Shown one piece after another: positions 8,194 through 16,734 of a stretch of DNA of 64,000 nt. Where the stretch lies: positions 527,464 through 591,463 of the forward strand of contig NZ_FWXW01000001.1 of the NCBI RefSeq assembly GCF_900176335.1, written 5' to 3'. The notes beneath the pieces are model-generated. The model was given only the letters and a program-made list of their open reading frames with translations, searched no databases and was not told the origin of the DNA. Origin of the DNA: Papillibacter cinnamivorans DSM 12816. GTDB taxonomy: Bacteria > Bacillota > Clostridia > Oscillospirales > Oscillospiraceae. The position numbers were made by a program, and so were the translations under genes. Within the stretch, counting starts at the first letter, position 1. Each line of letters opens with the position of its first letter.

Positions 8194-9213
8194 TTAGTCC
8201 ATGGGAAGAACCGACTTGAACATCTCGATGTTGGAGAAGGTATACTTGTTTTTCCCGGCCTCGATGCCCTTGACGATCTCCACGACCTTGTCGTTTGCGG
8301 GGGTGGGCACGCCCACCTTCCGGCCGAAAGTGCACACTACGCCGTTGATGGCGTCGATTTCGCACTTGCGTCCCTTTTCCAGGTCCTGCAGCATGCTGGC
8401 CTTCAGCAGTCTGTGGGGGCCAAAGAAATCGGGGTAGTACTTGACGGTAGCGTCCCGCTCTTTCTCGTTTTCAAACGCCAGAAGGTCCAGATTGTTTCCG
8501 GAAAACAGCTCAAGCTTCACGCCGTCGGCGTGGGCGACGTGGATCACCTCATTGGCGATGTACTCAACGACACGCAGGGACCTGGGGTCGTCCATCACTT
8601 CGCCGAAGGTGCAGCCCAGTACGGTGGACATGCCGCTGAAGGTGGAGTTGACCAGAAGCTTGGACCATCTCACGCCGATGAGGTTGGTGAGTATGTGCGT
8701 GGGGCACATGAGCTGCAGGTACTCCTGAGCCAGCTTCACTCCGTCGGTGATTTTACCGTCCAGGGAACCTACGTCGAACACCATATGGGCGGGATCGCTG
8801 GTGAGTTCCGATACGCCGGCGCCGATCCAGGTGGCGCCCCAGCCCACCGTGCAGCCGATGGTCCGCTCTTTACCCACAATTTCCGCCACCGCGGGTTCAG
8901 GCAAACCGTTCTGCAGGGTGCAGACGGTGCTGTTCGGTCCCAGATGGGGTTTCAGCTGGGCCAGGGCGGTCTCGTTGTAAGTCTGCTTGGTCATATAGAA
9001 TACCAGATCATAGGTTCCCGTCATCTGATCGGGGGTCAGGGCCTTGACCGGAACATTGAATAAAACCTTGCCGATAACCGTCGCGCCGCGTTTGTTCAGT
9101 GCATCCACATGTTCCTTGTTGACGTCGATGAGATCGATTTGTCTGCCCGCCTTGGAAATGTAAGCGCCGAGAATTGTCCCCAGTGATCCTACGCCCATGA
9201 TTGCGACTCTCAT
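8194..9213 (-). CDS. Ketopantoate reductase (ApbA/PanE)-like dehydrogenase, paralogue 2
   Basis: A 339-residue Rossmann dehydrogenase with the same motifs as its neighbours: GVGSLG at 7-12, CTLQNG, RWSKLLVN near residue 185 and GRKCEIDAINGVV. It differs from paralogue 1 most clearly in the segment around residues 225-250 (LFSGNNLDLLAFENEKERD), which in this family lines the substrate pocket. The copies may therefore handle different substrates. The ATG at 9213 follows AGGAGG. It has its own promoter at 9326-9354. The family call is firm; the reaction is not known. Confidence 0.82.
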   Translation of the reverse strand: MRVAIMGVGSLGTILGAYISKAGRQIDLIDVNKEHVDALNKRGATVIGKVLFNVPVKALTPDQMTGTYDLVFYMTKQTYNETALAQLKPHLGPNSTVCTLQNGLPEPAVAEIVGKERTIGCTVGWGATWIGAGVSELTSDPAHMVFDVGSLDGKITDGVKLAQEYLQLMCPTHILTNLIGVRWSKLLVNSTFSGMSTVLGCTFGEVMDDPRSLRVVEYIANEVIHVAHADGVKLELFSGNNLDLLAFENEKERDATVKYYPDFFGPHRLLKASMLQDLEKGRKCEIDAINGVVCTFGRKVGVPTPANDKVVEIVKGIEAGKNKYTFSNIEMFKSVLPMD

Positions 9214-9325
9214 ACTGAAACCTCCTGTATTTTAAATTGAATTGCGCTCCGTGTTTTACTCTTGGAATGCCCTGCCGGCTCGGCATTTTAGCGGGAATTG
9301 AGCCTCTCTCCTGCATTCCTTTGGT

Positions 9326-9354
9326 ATTATAGCACTAAATTGGCCGATAAGCAA
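9326..9354 (-). promoter_or_regulatory. Sigma-A-type promoter for KPR-like gene 2
   Basis: On the minus strand TTGCTT (9349-9354), 17-nt spacer, TATAAT (9326-9331). As with gene 1, the -35 box abuts the long hairpin on its upstream side. Confidence 0.6.
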
Positions 9355-9387
9355 CACCGGACGTAATCCAAAGATTACGTCCGGTGT
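9354..9387 (-). repeat. Perfect 15-bp inverted repeat between KPR-like genes 3 and 2
   Basis: ACACCGGACGTAATC (9354-9368), a four-base loop, and its exact complement (9373-9387). The outer ACACCGG/CCGGTGT is shared with the hairpin at 8132-8169; the inner pairs are replaced by other pairs. No T run follows on the minus strand. Confidence 0.75.
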
Positions 9388-9416
9388 GATCGCTAAATAT
9401 TCGTTAAATGGGTTCT

Positions 9417-10436
9417 TCAGTTCGGTACGACGGACTTGAACATCTCCAGGTTGGAGAAGACATACTTGTACTTGCCGGACTCGATGCCCTTGACAATCTC
9501 CACGACCTTGTCGTTGACGGGTGTCGGCACGCCGTGTTTCCGGCCGAAATCGCATACAACGCCGTTGATCGCGTCGATCTCGCACTTGCGTCCCTTTTCC
9601 AGATCCTGAAGCATGCTTGCCTTCAGAGCTCTGTGGGGGCCCCACATTTTCGGATAGACTGCGAGGGTCTTGTCTCTCTGCTCAACGGTATCAAATTCAA
9701 GCAGCCCGCCCAGATCGAACCCCATGATCGGTTCCATCTTGACGCCGGAAGCTCTTGCAGTCTTGATGCTCTCATTGGCGATATACTGTACGCACCGGAG
9801 GGCAAACGGATCGTCCAGGACTTCGCCGAAAGTGCATCCCAGAGCGGCTGACATTCCGCTGAAGGTGGCATTCGTGAGAAGCTTGGTCCATCTGACGCCC
9901 ATCAGGTTGGTCAGAATCTTGGTCGGGCACATAAGCTCCAGATAAGACTGAGCCAGCTTTACCCCGTCGGTGACAGGTCCGTCGATGGATCCCACGTCGA
10001 ACTCCATGTGATCGGGGTCGCTCGTCAGCTCGGAAACGCCTGCGCCGATCCAGGTGGCGCCCCAGCCCACCGTGCAGCCGATGGTCCGCTCTTTGCCCAC
10101 AATTTCCGCCACCGCGGGCTCAGGCAGGCCGTTCTGCAGGGTGCAGACCACGCTGTTCGGTCCCAGATGGGGCTTCAGCTGTGCCAGAGCGGTTTTGTTG
10201 TAGGTCTGCTTGGTCATATAGAACACCAGGTCATAGGTTCCCGTCATCTCATCGGGGGTCAGGGCCTTGACCGGAACGTTGAACAGGATTTTGCCGATAA
10301 TCGTGGCTCCGCGCTTGTTCAGCGCGTCCACGTGCTCTTTATTGACGTCGATAAGGTCGATTTGCTTGCCAGCCTTGGAAATATACGCTCCAAGAATGGT
10401 TCCCAAGGATCCGACGCCCATAATCGCAACTCTCAT
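9417..10436 (-). CDS. Ketopantoate reductase (ApbA/PanE)-like dehydrogenase, paralogue 3
   Basis: A 339-residue Rossmann dehydrogenase with GVGSLG at 7-12, CTLQNG, RWTKLLTN near residue 185 and GRKCEIDAINGVV. It begins 20 bp after the BKACE stop codon with a short GGAGGC site between them, so these two genes form one transcript from the sigma-54 promoter at 11445-11460. It diverges from the other two copies in residues about 215-250 (SIKTARASGVKMEPIMGFD). This is the copy most directly tied to BKACE. It probably reduces or oxidises the beta-keto or hydroxy acid handled by that enzyme, but the substrate is unknown. Confidence 0.83.
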   Translation of the reverse strand: MRVAIMGVGSLGTILGAYISKAGKQIDLIDVNKEHVDALNKRGATIIGKILFNVPVKALTPDEMTGTYDLVFYMTKQTYNKTALAQLKPHLGPNSVVCTLQNGLPEPAVAEIVGKERTIGCTVGWGATWIGAGVSELTSDPDHMEFDVGSIDGPVTDGVKLAQSYLELMCPTKILTNLMGVRWTKLLTNATFSGMSAALGCTFGEVLDDPFALRCVQYIANESIKTARASGVKMEPIMGFDLGGLLEFDTVEQRDKTLAVYPKMWGPHRALKASMLQDLEKGRKCEIDAINGVVCDFGRKHGVPTPVNDKVVEIVKGIESGKYKYVFSNLEMFKSVVPN

Positions 10437-10456
10437 GGTTTATGCCTCCAAATCAA

Positions 10457-11362
10457 TTACTTCTTGAGGATTTCCCGTGCCTCGTCCGGAGTGGCCGGCT
10501 CGAAGTCCAGTTCCTTCATGAGGCGGACCATCTTTTCCACCAGGTCCGCGTTGCTCTTGGCAGGGACGCCCTTTGCTACGTTCAGGTTGTCCTCCATGCC
10601 CACACGGACATGTCCGCCCAAAAACAGGTTCTGGATGCAGATGGGATATTCCTCTTTGCCGGCGCCGAAAGCGGACCACTCATAGCCGCCCACGCCGAAC
10701 AGCCGGTCTGCCGTCATCTTCATGTGCTGCAGCTCATAGGGATTGGCGGCGTTTGCGCCGTTGATGCCCAGGACAAACTGCAGATAGGGTCTTCCCTTGA
10801 TGTAGCCCGTATCCTGCATGAACTTCACATTGTAGAGATGACCTACGTCGTAGCATTCCAGCTCAGGCTTCGTGCCGTTTTCGTTCATGATCTCCAGCAT
10901 TCTCTGCATGTCAGCAAAGGTGTTTTGGAAAATGAAACCTTTGGTCGATTCCAGAACGGGCTTCTCCCACTCGTACTTCCAGTTCTTGATCTTGGCGGCA
11001 ACCGGGAAAAGTCCCCAGTTGAAGGAGCCCGCGTTCATGGATGCCAGTTCGGGCTTGAATTTCGGAATGACTGCGGCTCTCTGCTCCACGGTCATGCCCA
11101 TGCCTCCGCCCGTCGTAAGGCAGATGATGACATCCTTGTTCTTTGCTCTGATTTTGCCTACGATTTCTTCAAACAGATCCAGGCTGGGGGAGGGTGCCCC
11201 GTTTTCCGGATTTCTGGCATGAATATGAACCGAGGCGGCTCCCGCATTGGCCGCGTCGATCGCGTTCTGTGCGATCTGATCCGGCGTGATGGGAAGGTAG
11301 GGCGACATGGATGGCGTGTGTATGGACCCTGTGATCGAACAGTTTACGATTCTTTTCGACAT
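10457..11362 (-). CDS. BKACE family (DUF849) 3-keto-5-aminohexanoate cleavage-like enzyme
   Basis: A zinc-dependent beta-keto acid cleavage enzyme: in this family a beta-keto acid and acetyl-CoA give acetoacetate and a new acyl-CoA. The 301-residue length is normal. The metal-binding pair is seen as VHIHAR (His46, His48), with TTGGGMGM near 103-110 and GGHVRVGMEDN near 245-255 as in known members. Kce of lysine fermentation is the best-known example, but no other lysine-fermentation gene is nearby, and family substrates vary widely (carnitine- and betaine-derived keto acids among them). The neighbouring dehydrogenases and the sigma-54 promoter point to an inducible catabolic pathway for an unidentified amino or organic acid. 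Confidence 0.88.
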   Translation of the reverse strand: MSKRIVNCSITGSIHTPSMSPYLPITPDQIAQNAIDAANAGAASVHIHARNPENGAPSPSLDLFEEIVGKIRAKNKDVIICLTTGGGMGMTVEQRAAVIPKFKPELASMNAGSFNWGLFPVAAKIKNWKYEWEKPVLESTKGFIFQNTFADMQRMLEIMNENGTKPELECYDVGHLYNVKFMQDTGYIKGRPYLQFVLGINGANAANPYELQHMKMTADRLFGVGGYEWSAFGAGKEEYPICIQNLFLGGHVRVGMEDNLNVAKGVPAKSNADLVEKMVRLMKELDFEPATPDEAREILKK

Positions 11363-11645
11363 TCAAAAACCCCTTTTCTTTTCAATTTGGTTCTGTTCCT
11401 GACATCTGACAATTTGACCTGACTCCGGGTCATTCATAAATTAGAGCAATTTGAATGCCAACCCTGTTCTCACTCCCCCTTCCTTTGGATGCGGAATCCG
11501 GAACCGTTGCGTTCTCATTGCTTTCGTTAATTGAAACCGGAAATCAGGCAGCACGCTTTTTCCCGCGATATTTCGCTTTTGTATCCCGGGAGATCGTCAT
11601 CAATGCATAAAATATTCCGTTTTGCATATTTTTCTTTTGGGTTTT
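11363..11645 (-). promoter_or_regulatory. Sigma-54 promoter and upstream region of the BKACE operon
   Basis: On the minus strand TGGCATTCAAATTGCT (11445-11460) matches the -24/-12 consensus, with GG and GC exactly one spacing apart, about 80 nt before the BKACE start. Upstream lie two imperfect palindromes suitable as activator sites: GAAC/GTTC arms around 11502-11516 and TTTC/GAAA arms around 11521-11537. The activator gene ends just beyond. Confidence 0.75.
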
Positions 11646-13112
11646 TCAGGGCTCGCTCCGCTGATACCCGCTTTTGATACTGTACTTGGCTTTTTTCCTG
11701 GATATGGTGGATTGATTGATTTTCAGGATCTTTGCTGCGCTTTCCATCGTCCCGCATTTCTCCAGGGCCTCTTCAATCACGTGCTTTTCGCACTGCTCCA
11801 GGTAATCCTTGAGGGAAAAACGTTCTTCCTCCTTTAATATACCGGGGCTGAGCACGTCCTCCCGCTGTCTTTCAGCTCTGGCCGGTTCCTGGAATCTTGC
11901 GCGTCTGCGCTGTTCCGGGACCTCCATATGCTCCAGCATTCCCTCCGGGATGTCGTTGATGATGATATCCGACGTGGAGCTCATCACCACCATGCGCTCC
12001 ACAAAATTCCGGAGTTCCCTTACGTTTCCCTGCCATTCGTACTGTTCCATCCGGGAAAAAACGTTTTCGGAAAAATATTTGACCTTGTCGTATTTTTGGC
12101 AGAAGAAATCCAGAAAGTACTGGGCGAGGGGCCGGATGTCCGCCTTTCGGTTCCGCAGGGGCGGTATCAGCAGCGGGATCACGTTCAGCCGATAAAAAAG
12201 ATCCTCCCGGAAGCGCTTTTCCTGTACGCACCGCTTCAGGTCGGCGTTGGAGGCCGCGATCAGGCGGAAATCCACATACTGGGTCTTGACCGATCCGATC
12301 TTTTTGATCGTCTTCGTCTCCAGAACGCGCAGAATCTTTCCCTGCAGATTCAGTGGGAGGGAGTCGATCTCGTCTAAAAACAGGGTGCTGCCGTCCGCCG
12401 CCTCGATAAGGCCCTGTTTTCCGGTGTTCAGCGCTCCCGTAAAAGAACCCTTTTCATAGCCGAACAGTTCCGCCTCCAGGAGCGCCTCCGGAAAAGCGGC
12501 GCAGTTGACTTCCACCATTTCCTTGTCTTTTCTGCTGCTGGAATCGTGGATATAATGGGCTATGACCTCTTTGCCGGTGCCCGATTCCCCGTTGATTAAA
12601 ACCGCGGAATCCACATCCGCCACCTGAGAGGCCGATTCCAGCAGGCGCTTCATTTCCGGGCTCTCCGCGACGATATCCTCCTCGGAGTAGGGATTTGCGC
12701 TTTTGGATTCCAGGTAGGAAATCACCTTTGTCATCCGCGCATGGGTGTATTTTTTATAAAGCTCCTCCACGTCTCTGGCGATGGCTACGATATATTTGAT
12801 ATTTCCCTCGCTGTCGAAAATGGGGGATGCCGTCAAAAGCTGCTGATAGATGGTGTCGTTTTTCTTCCGGATATTTTGGCACATGGTGACTTCCTGCTTG
12901 GTTGCGAACACAATGTCGGTGATGCTGGTGTCGATTTTGTTTTCCTCCACCAGTTTCCGGACGGTATATCTGAGAAGCTCCGAGCGGGAATAGCCCGTCA
13001 TTTTCAGAAGCGCCCGGTTGACATACAGAAAATTGCCTTGGTTGTCCAGGATGTAGAGGCCTTCCCCTATGTTGTCAAGCGCGTTTTCGTACAGTTCGAT
13101 ATAGTCGATCAT
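11646..13112 (-). CDS. Sigma-54-dependent transcriptional activator (PAS-AAA+-HTH)
   Basis: Enhancer-binding protein of about 488 residues. A PAS domain (about 5-120, GEGLYILDNQGNFLYVN) would sense a small molecule or redox state. The AAA+ domain (about 155-390) has the Walker A GESGTGKE, the sigma-54 contact loop GSFTGA, the Walker B segment TLFLDEID and the R-finger region REDLFYRLNVIP. A Fis/TyrR-type helix-turn-helix ends the protein (ESAAKILKINQSTISRKK). It lies directly upstream of, and in line with, a sigma-54 promoter, so it almost certainly activates the BKACE operon. The start is ambiguous: ATG at 13112 was preferred, while TTG at 13124 sits only 2-3 nt from GGAGGG. The absence of a response-regulator receiver domain implies direct ligand sensing. 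Confidence 0.92.
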   Translation of the reverse strand: MIDYIELYENALDNIGEGLYILDNQGNFLYVNRALLKMTGYSRSELLRYTVRKLVEENKIDTSITDIVFATKQEVTMCQNIRKKNDTIYQQLLTASPIFDSEGNIKYIVAIARDVEELYKKYTHARMTKVISYLESKSANPYSEEDIVAESPEMKRLLESASQVADVDSAVLINGESGTGKEVIAHYIHDSSSRKDKEMVEVNCAAFPEALLEAELFGYEKGSFTGALNTGKQGLIEAADGSTLFLDEIDSLPLNLQGKILRVLETKTIKKIGSVKTQYVDFRLIAASNADLKRCVQEKRFREDLFYRLNVIPLLIPPLRNRKADIRPLAQYFLDFFCQKYDKVKYFSENVFSRMEQYEWQGNVRELRNFVERMVVMSSTSDIIINDIPEGMLEHMEVPEQRRRARFQEPARAERQREDVLSPGILKEEERFSLKDYLEQCEKHVIEEALEKCGTMESAAKILKINQSTISRKKAKYSIKSGYQRSEP

Positions 13113-13233
13113 AGAAAGAGACAAGCCCTCCGCTTCCTATATATAATATAACATCCTGATCCTGCGTGCTGTCCGAACCAAATCCAGTATAGCATAAAAT
13201 GGCTGCCGGAGAAAGGTTAATTGTAAATGTTTC

Positions 13234-13806
13234 CTAGTTTTCTTCCGGATTCTCTGCCGTTTTTTGTGCGGTCGTGCGGCGGATTGCTTCCCGCAGCTGC
13301 CGCAGGAAAGGAAATTCGGAGGCCTCCTCCTCTCCGTAGGTCAGATTCAGCTCCCTCTCCAGGGGCAGCCAGGTTTCCAGCGGGGCTTCGTTGTGGGATA
13401 TCACGGCCTCCATCTTGTCCAGCGCCTTGAAAACTTTCGCCTCCGGCGTTTTCAGCTCCGCCATTTCGTCAAACAGCGCCCGCCAGCTCTCTCCCGGCTC
13501 CTTTGGCAGCCCGGACAGCAGGTCCCGGACGGCCAGAAGCTCCGTCCTGTCGTTTTCCTGTGTCTTGAGAAAGGACGGGATATCCCCCGTCACCGCCTCC
13601 CCGAAATCGTGAATAAGGCACATGGTAAGCACCTTTTCCATGTCGACCCCCGGCAGCTGGTCTCCCACCAGCATGGAGAGAACCGCCAGCCGCCAGCTGT
13701 GCTCCGCGACGCTTTCCCTCCGCCCCGTAGAAGTCCAGGAATGCCGGGTGTTGCATTTGAGCTTTTCAATTTTCATAAGAAACGAAAGCAAAGCTTCGCT
13801 CGTCAA
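13234..13806 (-). CDS. HD-domain phosphohydrolase (YfbR/HDDC2-like)
   Basis: A 190-residue metal-dependent phosphohydrolase. The first histidine is in SVAEHSWRLA (about 33-42), the HD pair in CLIHDFGEAVTGDIP (about 63-77), and a further Asp in KALDKMEAV. This arrangement is that of the HD_3 family, whose characterised members are 5'-deoxynucleotidases acting on dNMPs. It starts with TTG at 13806 behind GGGAGGGG, 48 bp after the small membrane-protein gene, and completes a ruvX-led operon. Substrate specificity is inferred from the family. Confidence 0.8.
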   Translation of the reverse strand: MTSEALLSFLMKIEKLKCNTRHSWTSTGRRESVAEHSWRLAVLSMLVGDQLPGVDMEKVLTMCLIHDFGEAVTGDIPSFLKTQENDRTELLAVRDLLSGLPKEPGESWRALFDEMAELKTPEAKVFKALDKMEAVISHNEAPLETWLPLERELNLTYGEEEASEFPFLRQLREAIRRTTAQKTAENPEEN

Positions 13807-13854
13807 GATTTTCCCCTCCCGCGGTATTGCGCTCTCTTCCTCCGTGAGCCGATA

Positions 13855-14097
13855 TCAGAAAGAAAGCTCCAGCAGAATGCCCGTGACGACTCCCAGCACG
13901 ATGAGAACGATCCCGATGATCTGGCAGAGCGTCTGGGCTCGCTTGAGTTTTTTCAGCCGTTCCTTCACGGCCGGGTGCGTTTCCCTCGCCGTCTCTGCGG
14001 GGGCCAGCTTTCTGGCAAACCCCCATATGGTCATGGAAGCGATCACCAGAATGATGCCGATAAATGCCATTGTAAGTCCCAAAGCCAGGCCTTTCAT
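13855..14097 (-). CDS. Small membrane protein of unknown function
   Basis: An 80-residue protein with two hydrophobic helices (about residues 5-25 and 58-77) separated by a basic, helical loop rich in Lys and Arg. I do not recognise the family. The start at 14097 was chosen because AGAGGA lies 8 nt upstream; an in-frame ATG at 14121 would overlap ruvX. It lies 4 bp after the ruvX stop, so it is co-transcribed and probably translationally coupled. Confidence 0.65.
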   Translation of the reverse strand: MKGLALGLTMAFIGIILVIASMTIWGFARKLAPAETARETHPAVKERLKKLKRAQTLCQIIGIVLIVLGVVTGILLELSF

Positions 14098-14101
14098 AGA
14101 A

Positions 14102-14530
14102 TCAATCCTCTTCTCCTGCAAGATGTTTGCTTCTGAGGTAACCCTCCAGAATCAAAGAAGCGGCCACGGCGTCCACCCGGTCCTTCCTTTTCTGTCCCCT
14201 CCTGCCTGTCTCCGTGAGAATCCGGTGCGCGTCTGTGGTGGTGCGCCTCTCGTCCCATAAAATCACCTTGAGACCGCTCTTTTCCCGTAAAAGCTCCGCC
14301 AGCTCCTCGCTTTTCGCCGCCCTGGGGCCCAAAGTCGCGTTCATGTTTTTGGGATAGCCTACCACCAGTTCTCCCACCTTCATCTCCTCGGCAAGCCGGC
14401 AGATCCGATCCACGACCCGTCCCGCGTTTCTCTCGTGGATGGTTTCGGCCGTTCCCGTCAGGATCCCCGCGGGGTCTGAAACGGCAATCCCCGTGCGTGC
14501 GTCGCCGTAGTCAATCGCCATTACTCTCAA
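14102..14530 (-). CDS. ruvX: Holliday junction resolvase-like protein RuvX/YqgF
   Basis: A 142-residue RNase H-fold protein. It opens with MAIDYGDARTGIAVSD, which carries the first catalytic Asp, has VVGYPKNMN in the middle, and ends with DERRTTTDA and the final acidic site in KDRVDAVAAS. The family is essential in many bacteria and acts in rRNA maturation and/or junction resolution. It starts at TTG 14530 with GAGGTG upstream. First gene of a three-gene operon with the small membrane protein and the HD protein. Confidence 0.93.
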   Translation of the reverse strand: MRVMAIDYGDARTGIAVSDPAGILTGTAETIHERNAGRVVDRICRLAEEMKVGELVVGYPKNMNATLGPRAAKSEELAELLREKSGLKVILWDERRTTTDAHRILTETGRRGQKRKDRVDAVAASLILEGYLRSKHLAGEED

Positions 14531-14991
14531 TTATAGCACCTCGTTTCAGCCGGCCGCGAATTCAAGCGGCCCGGCAAATCCTCTGATTGCATGCTCCGCG
14601 CTCAGCGGCGTACGGCACCGTTCCCGATCGCGGCCGAAGGGCGGGGACAAGCAGCGCCGTCCGGCCCGATATAGTGACCGTACCGCGGCTATTATATCAT
14701 TTTTTCTGATTCTGCGCACTATGCCGGGCCGGTTTCTTCGCAAAAACCCTTTTCCCGCCGCCCTGCGGCCCTATACAATATTAAAAAAATAACTGTTGAC
14801 CCGGCAAAGGAAGTATGGTAGACTGTTTCTACCTATCTCAAAGGGTTTTCTTTTTGTGCGCATTTTTCGGCCCCGACCCGGGTCTGCGCCGAATCCCTTT
14901 GACGCGGCCGGAGCCGCTGGAAAATAGGGAGGCAATCATACCGGGACACGGGAGATCCGTTCCGGTATCACTGTAAGGAGGTGCCGTTGAA
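14531..14991 (+). promoter_or_regulatory. Intergenic region with promoter of the rpmG-secE-nusG unit
   Basis: TTGACC (14796-14801), 17-nt spacer, TAGACT (14819-14824) gives a leader of about 160 nt. The leader can fold with AAAGGG (near 14838) pairing to CCCTTT (near 14895) and ends in GGAGG before the start at 14992. No known leader class was recognised, and no tRNA is present here, unlike in many clostridia. Confidence 0.6.
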
Positions 14992-15141
14992 ATGCGGGTA
15001 AAAATCACGCTTCGATGCTCGGAATGCAAACAGAGAAACTACAACACCATGAAGAACAAGAAGAACGACCCGGATCGTCTGGAAATGAACAAGTTCTGTC
15101 CCTTCTGCAGGAAGCACACTTTACACACGGAGACAAAGTGA
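14992..15141 (+). CDS. rpmG: Ribosomal protein L33
   Basis: A 49-residue large-subunit protein beginning [17 protein letters not shown]. It has two CxxC zinc pairs (CSEC and CPFC), so it is the zinc-binding form of L33. The position just before secE-nusG is the usual Gram-positive arrangement. AAGGAGG precedes the ATG with good spacing. It is too short to stand out in an ORF search, but every family position is present. Confidence 0.95.
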   Translation: MRVKITLRCSECKQRNYNTMKNKKNDPDRLEMNKFCPFCRKHTLHTETK

Positions 15142-15183
15142 CGTGCCGCAGGGCCGATCCCACAAATGAAAGGGTGTGTCTGA

Positions 15184-15474
15184 ATGTCAGAAGAGGAAAA
15201 GAAAAATCTGCCCGACTCTCCAAAGGCGAAAAAAATGGATAAAGCCGCTCCTAAAAAGGAGAACGCCGTTATAAAAGCCTTCAACGCCCTCCGGCGCTGG
15301 GGCCGCGAGATGAAAAGCGAGCTGAAGAAGGTCCTGTGGCCGACGCGGGCCCAGACGCTCCAGAACACACTGATTGTCATCGTCTGCGTGCTCATCGTGG
15401 GTGTTTTCATCTGGGCGTTTGACGGTATTGCCGGCCTGGGCGTGCAGTCGCTGATCAACACGGTGAAAGGATAA
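15184..15474 (+). CDS. secE: Preprotein translocase subunit SecE
   Basis: Essential SecYEG clamp subunit, 96 residues. A charged N-terminal half is followed by the conserved cytoplasmic helix (REMKSELKKVLWPTRAQT, about 39-56) and a single membrane segment (about 60-84), as in other single-span Gram-positive SecE proteins. It lies 42 bp after rpmG and 11 bp before nusG, in the standard operon. Confidence 0.95.
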   Translation: MSEEEKKNLPDSPKAKKMDKAAPKKENAVIKAFNALRRWGREMKSELKKVLWPTRAQTLQNTLIVIVCVLIVGVFIWAFDGIAGLGVQSLINTVKG

Positions 15475-15485
15475 GGTACGCCGAA

Positions 15486-16010
15486 ATGTCTGAAACCGCC
15501 AAATGGTATGTGGTTCACACATATTCGGGATATGAGAACACGGTTGCCACCACCATTGAAAAGCACGTGGAAAACCGGAATCTGCGGGATTTGATCCACA
15601 CGGTGGAAATCCCCATGGAGACGGTGACGGAGATCACCGACGCCGGTTCCAAGACGGTGGAGCGCAAGGTGTTTCCCGGGTATGTCCTGATCAAAATGGT
15701 ATTGACCGACGAAACCTGGCATCTCGTGCGCAATGTGCGCGGCGTCACCGGTTTTGTCGGCTCCGGCACCAAGCCGATCCCTCTTACCGAAGAAGAAGTG
15801 GCGGGGCTCGGCGTGGAAAAGAGGAAAATCGAAGTCAGCTACGAGGTGGGCGACACGGTGAAAATCGTGGACGGGCCTCTGGAATCCTTTATGGGCGTCG
15901 TGGAGGAAATCGCGCTGGACAAGAGCAAGGTCCGGGTGGTGGTCTCCATGTTCGGCCGGGAAACCCCCGTGGAGCTGGAACTGGACCAGGTGGAACCCGT
16001 AAGTCACTGA
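15486..16010 (+). CDS. nusG: Transcription termination/antitermination factor NusG
   Basis: A 174-residue RNA polymerase-binding elongation factor. The NGN domain begins KWYVVHTYSGYENTVA and includes VFPGYVLIKM; the C-terminal KOW domain begins near residue 120 (YEVGDTVKIVDGPLESFMG). The length is normal for Firmicutes. Third gene of rpmG-secE-nusG. Confidence 0.97.
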   Translation: MSETAKWYVVHTYSGYENTVATTIEKHVENRNLRDLIHTVEIPMETVTEITDAGSKTVERKVFPGYVLIKMVLTDETWHLVRNVRGVTGFVGSGTKPIPLTEEEVAGLGVEKRKIEVSYEVGDTVKIVDGPLESFMGVVEEIALDKSKVRVVVSMFGRETPVELELDQVEPVSH

Positions 16011-16212
16011 GCCGGTTCCCCCGTCCCTGGCGCCGGGTGAGGCATCCGGCGCGGCGCTTCCCCAGGGAAGCACCTTACGCGCTGTCATTTCCCGCGGCAA
16101 GCGGTTTTCGGGCGGTGCCCGGTTTTCGTGGGAGGGCCGCTGCGGCGGTCCGCCAGATATACGCCGGTTCCCGGCGTATCACCACATCTTTCTTTAGGAG
16201 GTGCACACACAA
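16011..16212 (+). other. Leader of the rplK-rplA operon
   Basis: About 200 nt of GC-rich sequence with several inverted repeats (for example around 16031-16056 and 16132-16154). An L1-binding autoregulatory hairpin is expected in this place, but I could not pick it out with confidence. Confidence 0.3.
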
Positions 16213-16638
16213 GTGGCACAAAAAGTTACAGGGTATATCAAACTCCAGATTCCTGCGGGCAAGGCGACTCCCGCTCCCCCGGTAGGCCCCGCCCTGGGCC
16301 AGCACGGCGTGAACATCGCCGCCTTCACCAAGGAATTCAACGAGCGCACCAAAAACGATATGGGTCTTACCATTCCTGTCGTCATCACGGTGTACTCCGA
16401 CCGGTCTTTCAGCTTTATCACCAAAACGCCCCCCGCGGCCGTTCTCATCAAGAAGTCCTGCGGGATCGAATCGGGCTCCGGCGTCCCCAACAAGACCAAG
16501 GTGGCCAAAATAAGCCGCGCAGAAGTCCGCCGGATCGCGGAGCTGAAAATGCCCGATCTCAACGCGGCCAGCGTGGAAGCGGCCATGAGCATGATCGCCG
16601 GAACGGCCCGCAGCATGGGCATCACGGTGGAAGACTGA
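16213..16638 (+). CDS. rplK: Ribosomal protein L11
   Basis: A 141-residue protein of the GTPase-associated centre. The N-terminal domain has [20 protein letters not shown] and the C-terminal rRNA-binding domain ends near [15 protein letters not shown]. The start was placed at GTG 16213 because TTAGGAGG lies about 11 nt upstream; a GTG at 16201 lies inside that site. The resulting length is exactly that of the family. Confidence 0.97.
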   Translation: MAQKVTGYIKLQIPAGKATPAPPVGPALGQHGVNIAAFTKEFNERTKNDMGLTIPVVITVYSDRSFSFITKTPPAAVLIKKSCGIESGSGVPNKTKVAKISRAEVRRIAELKMPDLNAASVEAAMSMIAGTARSMGITVED

Positions 16639-16734
16639 TTCCCGGAAGCCGGGCCAAATCGCTTTGCCTTTGGAATACCGGCTTTCGTAAGTGGGAGGAT
16701 CATTCCGAAATGACCACGACAAGGAGGAAGAACA

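Noticed and set aside
6943..10436. Naming the three dehydrogenases panE
   Set aside because: Three near copies in a sigma-54 catabolic neighbourhood make ketopantoate reduction an unsafe assumption.
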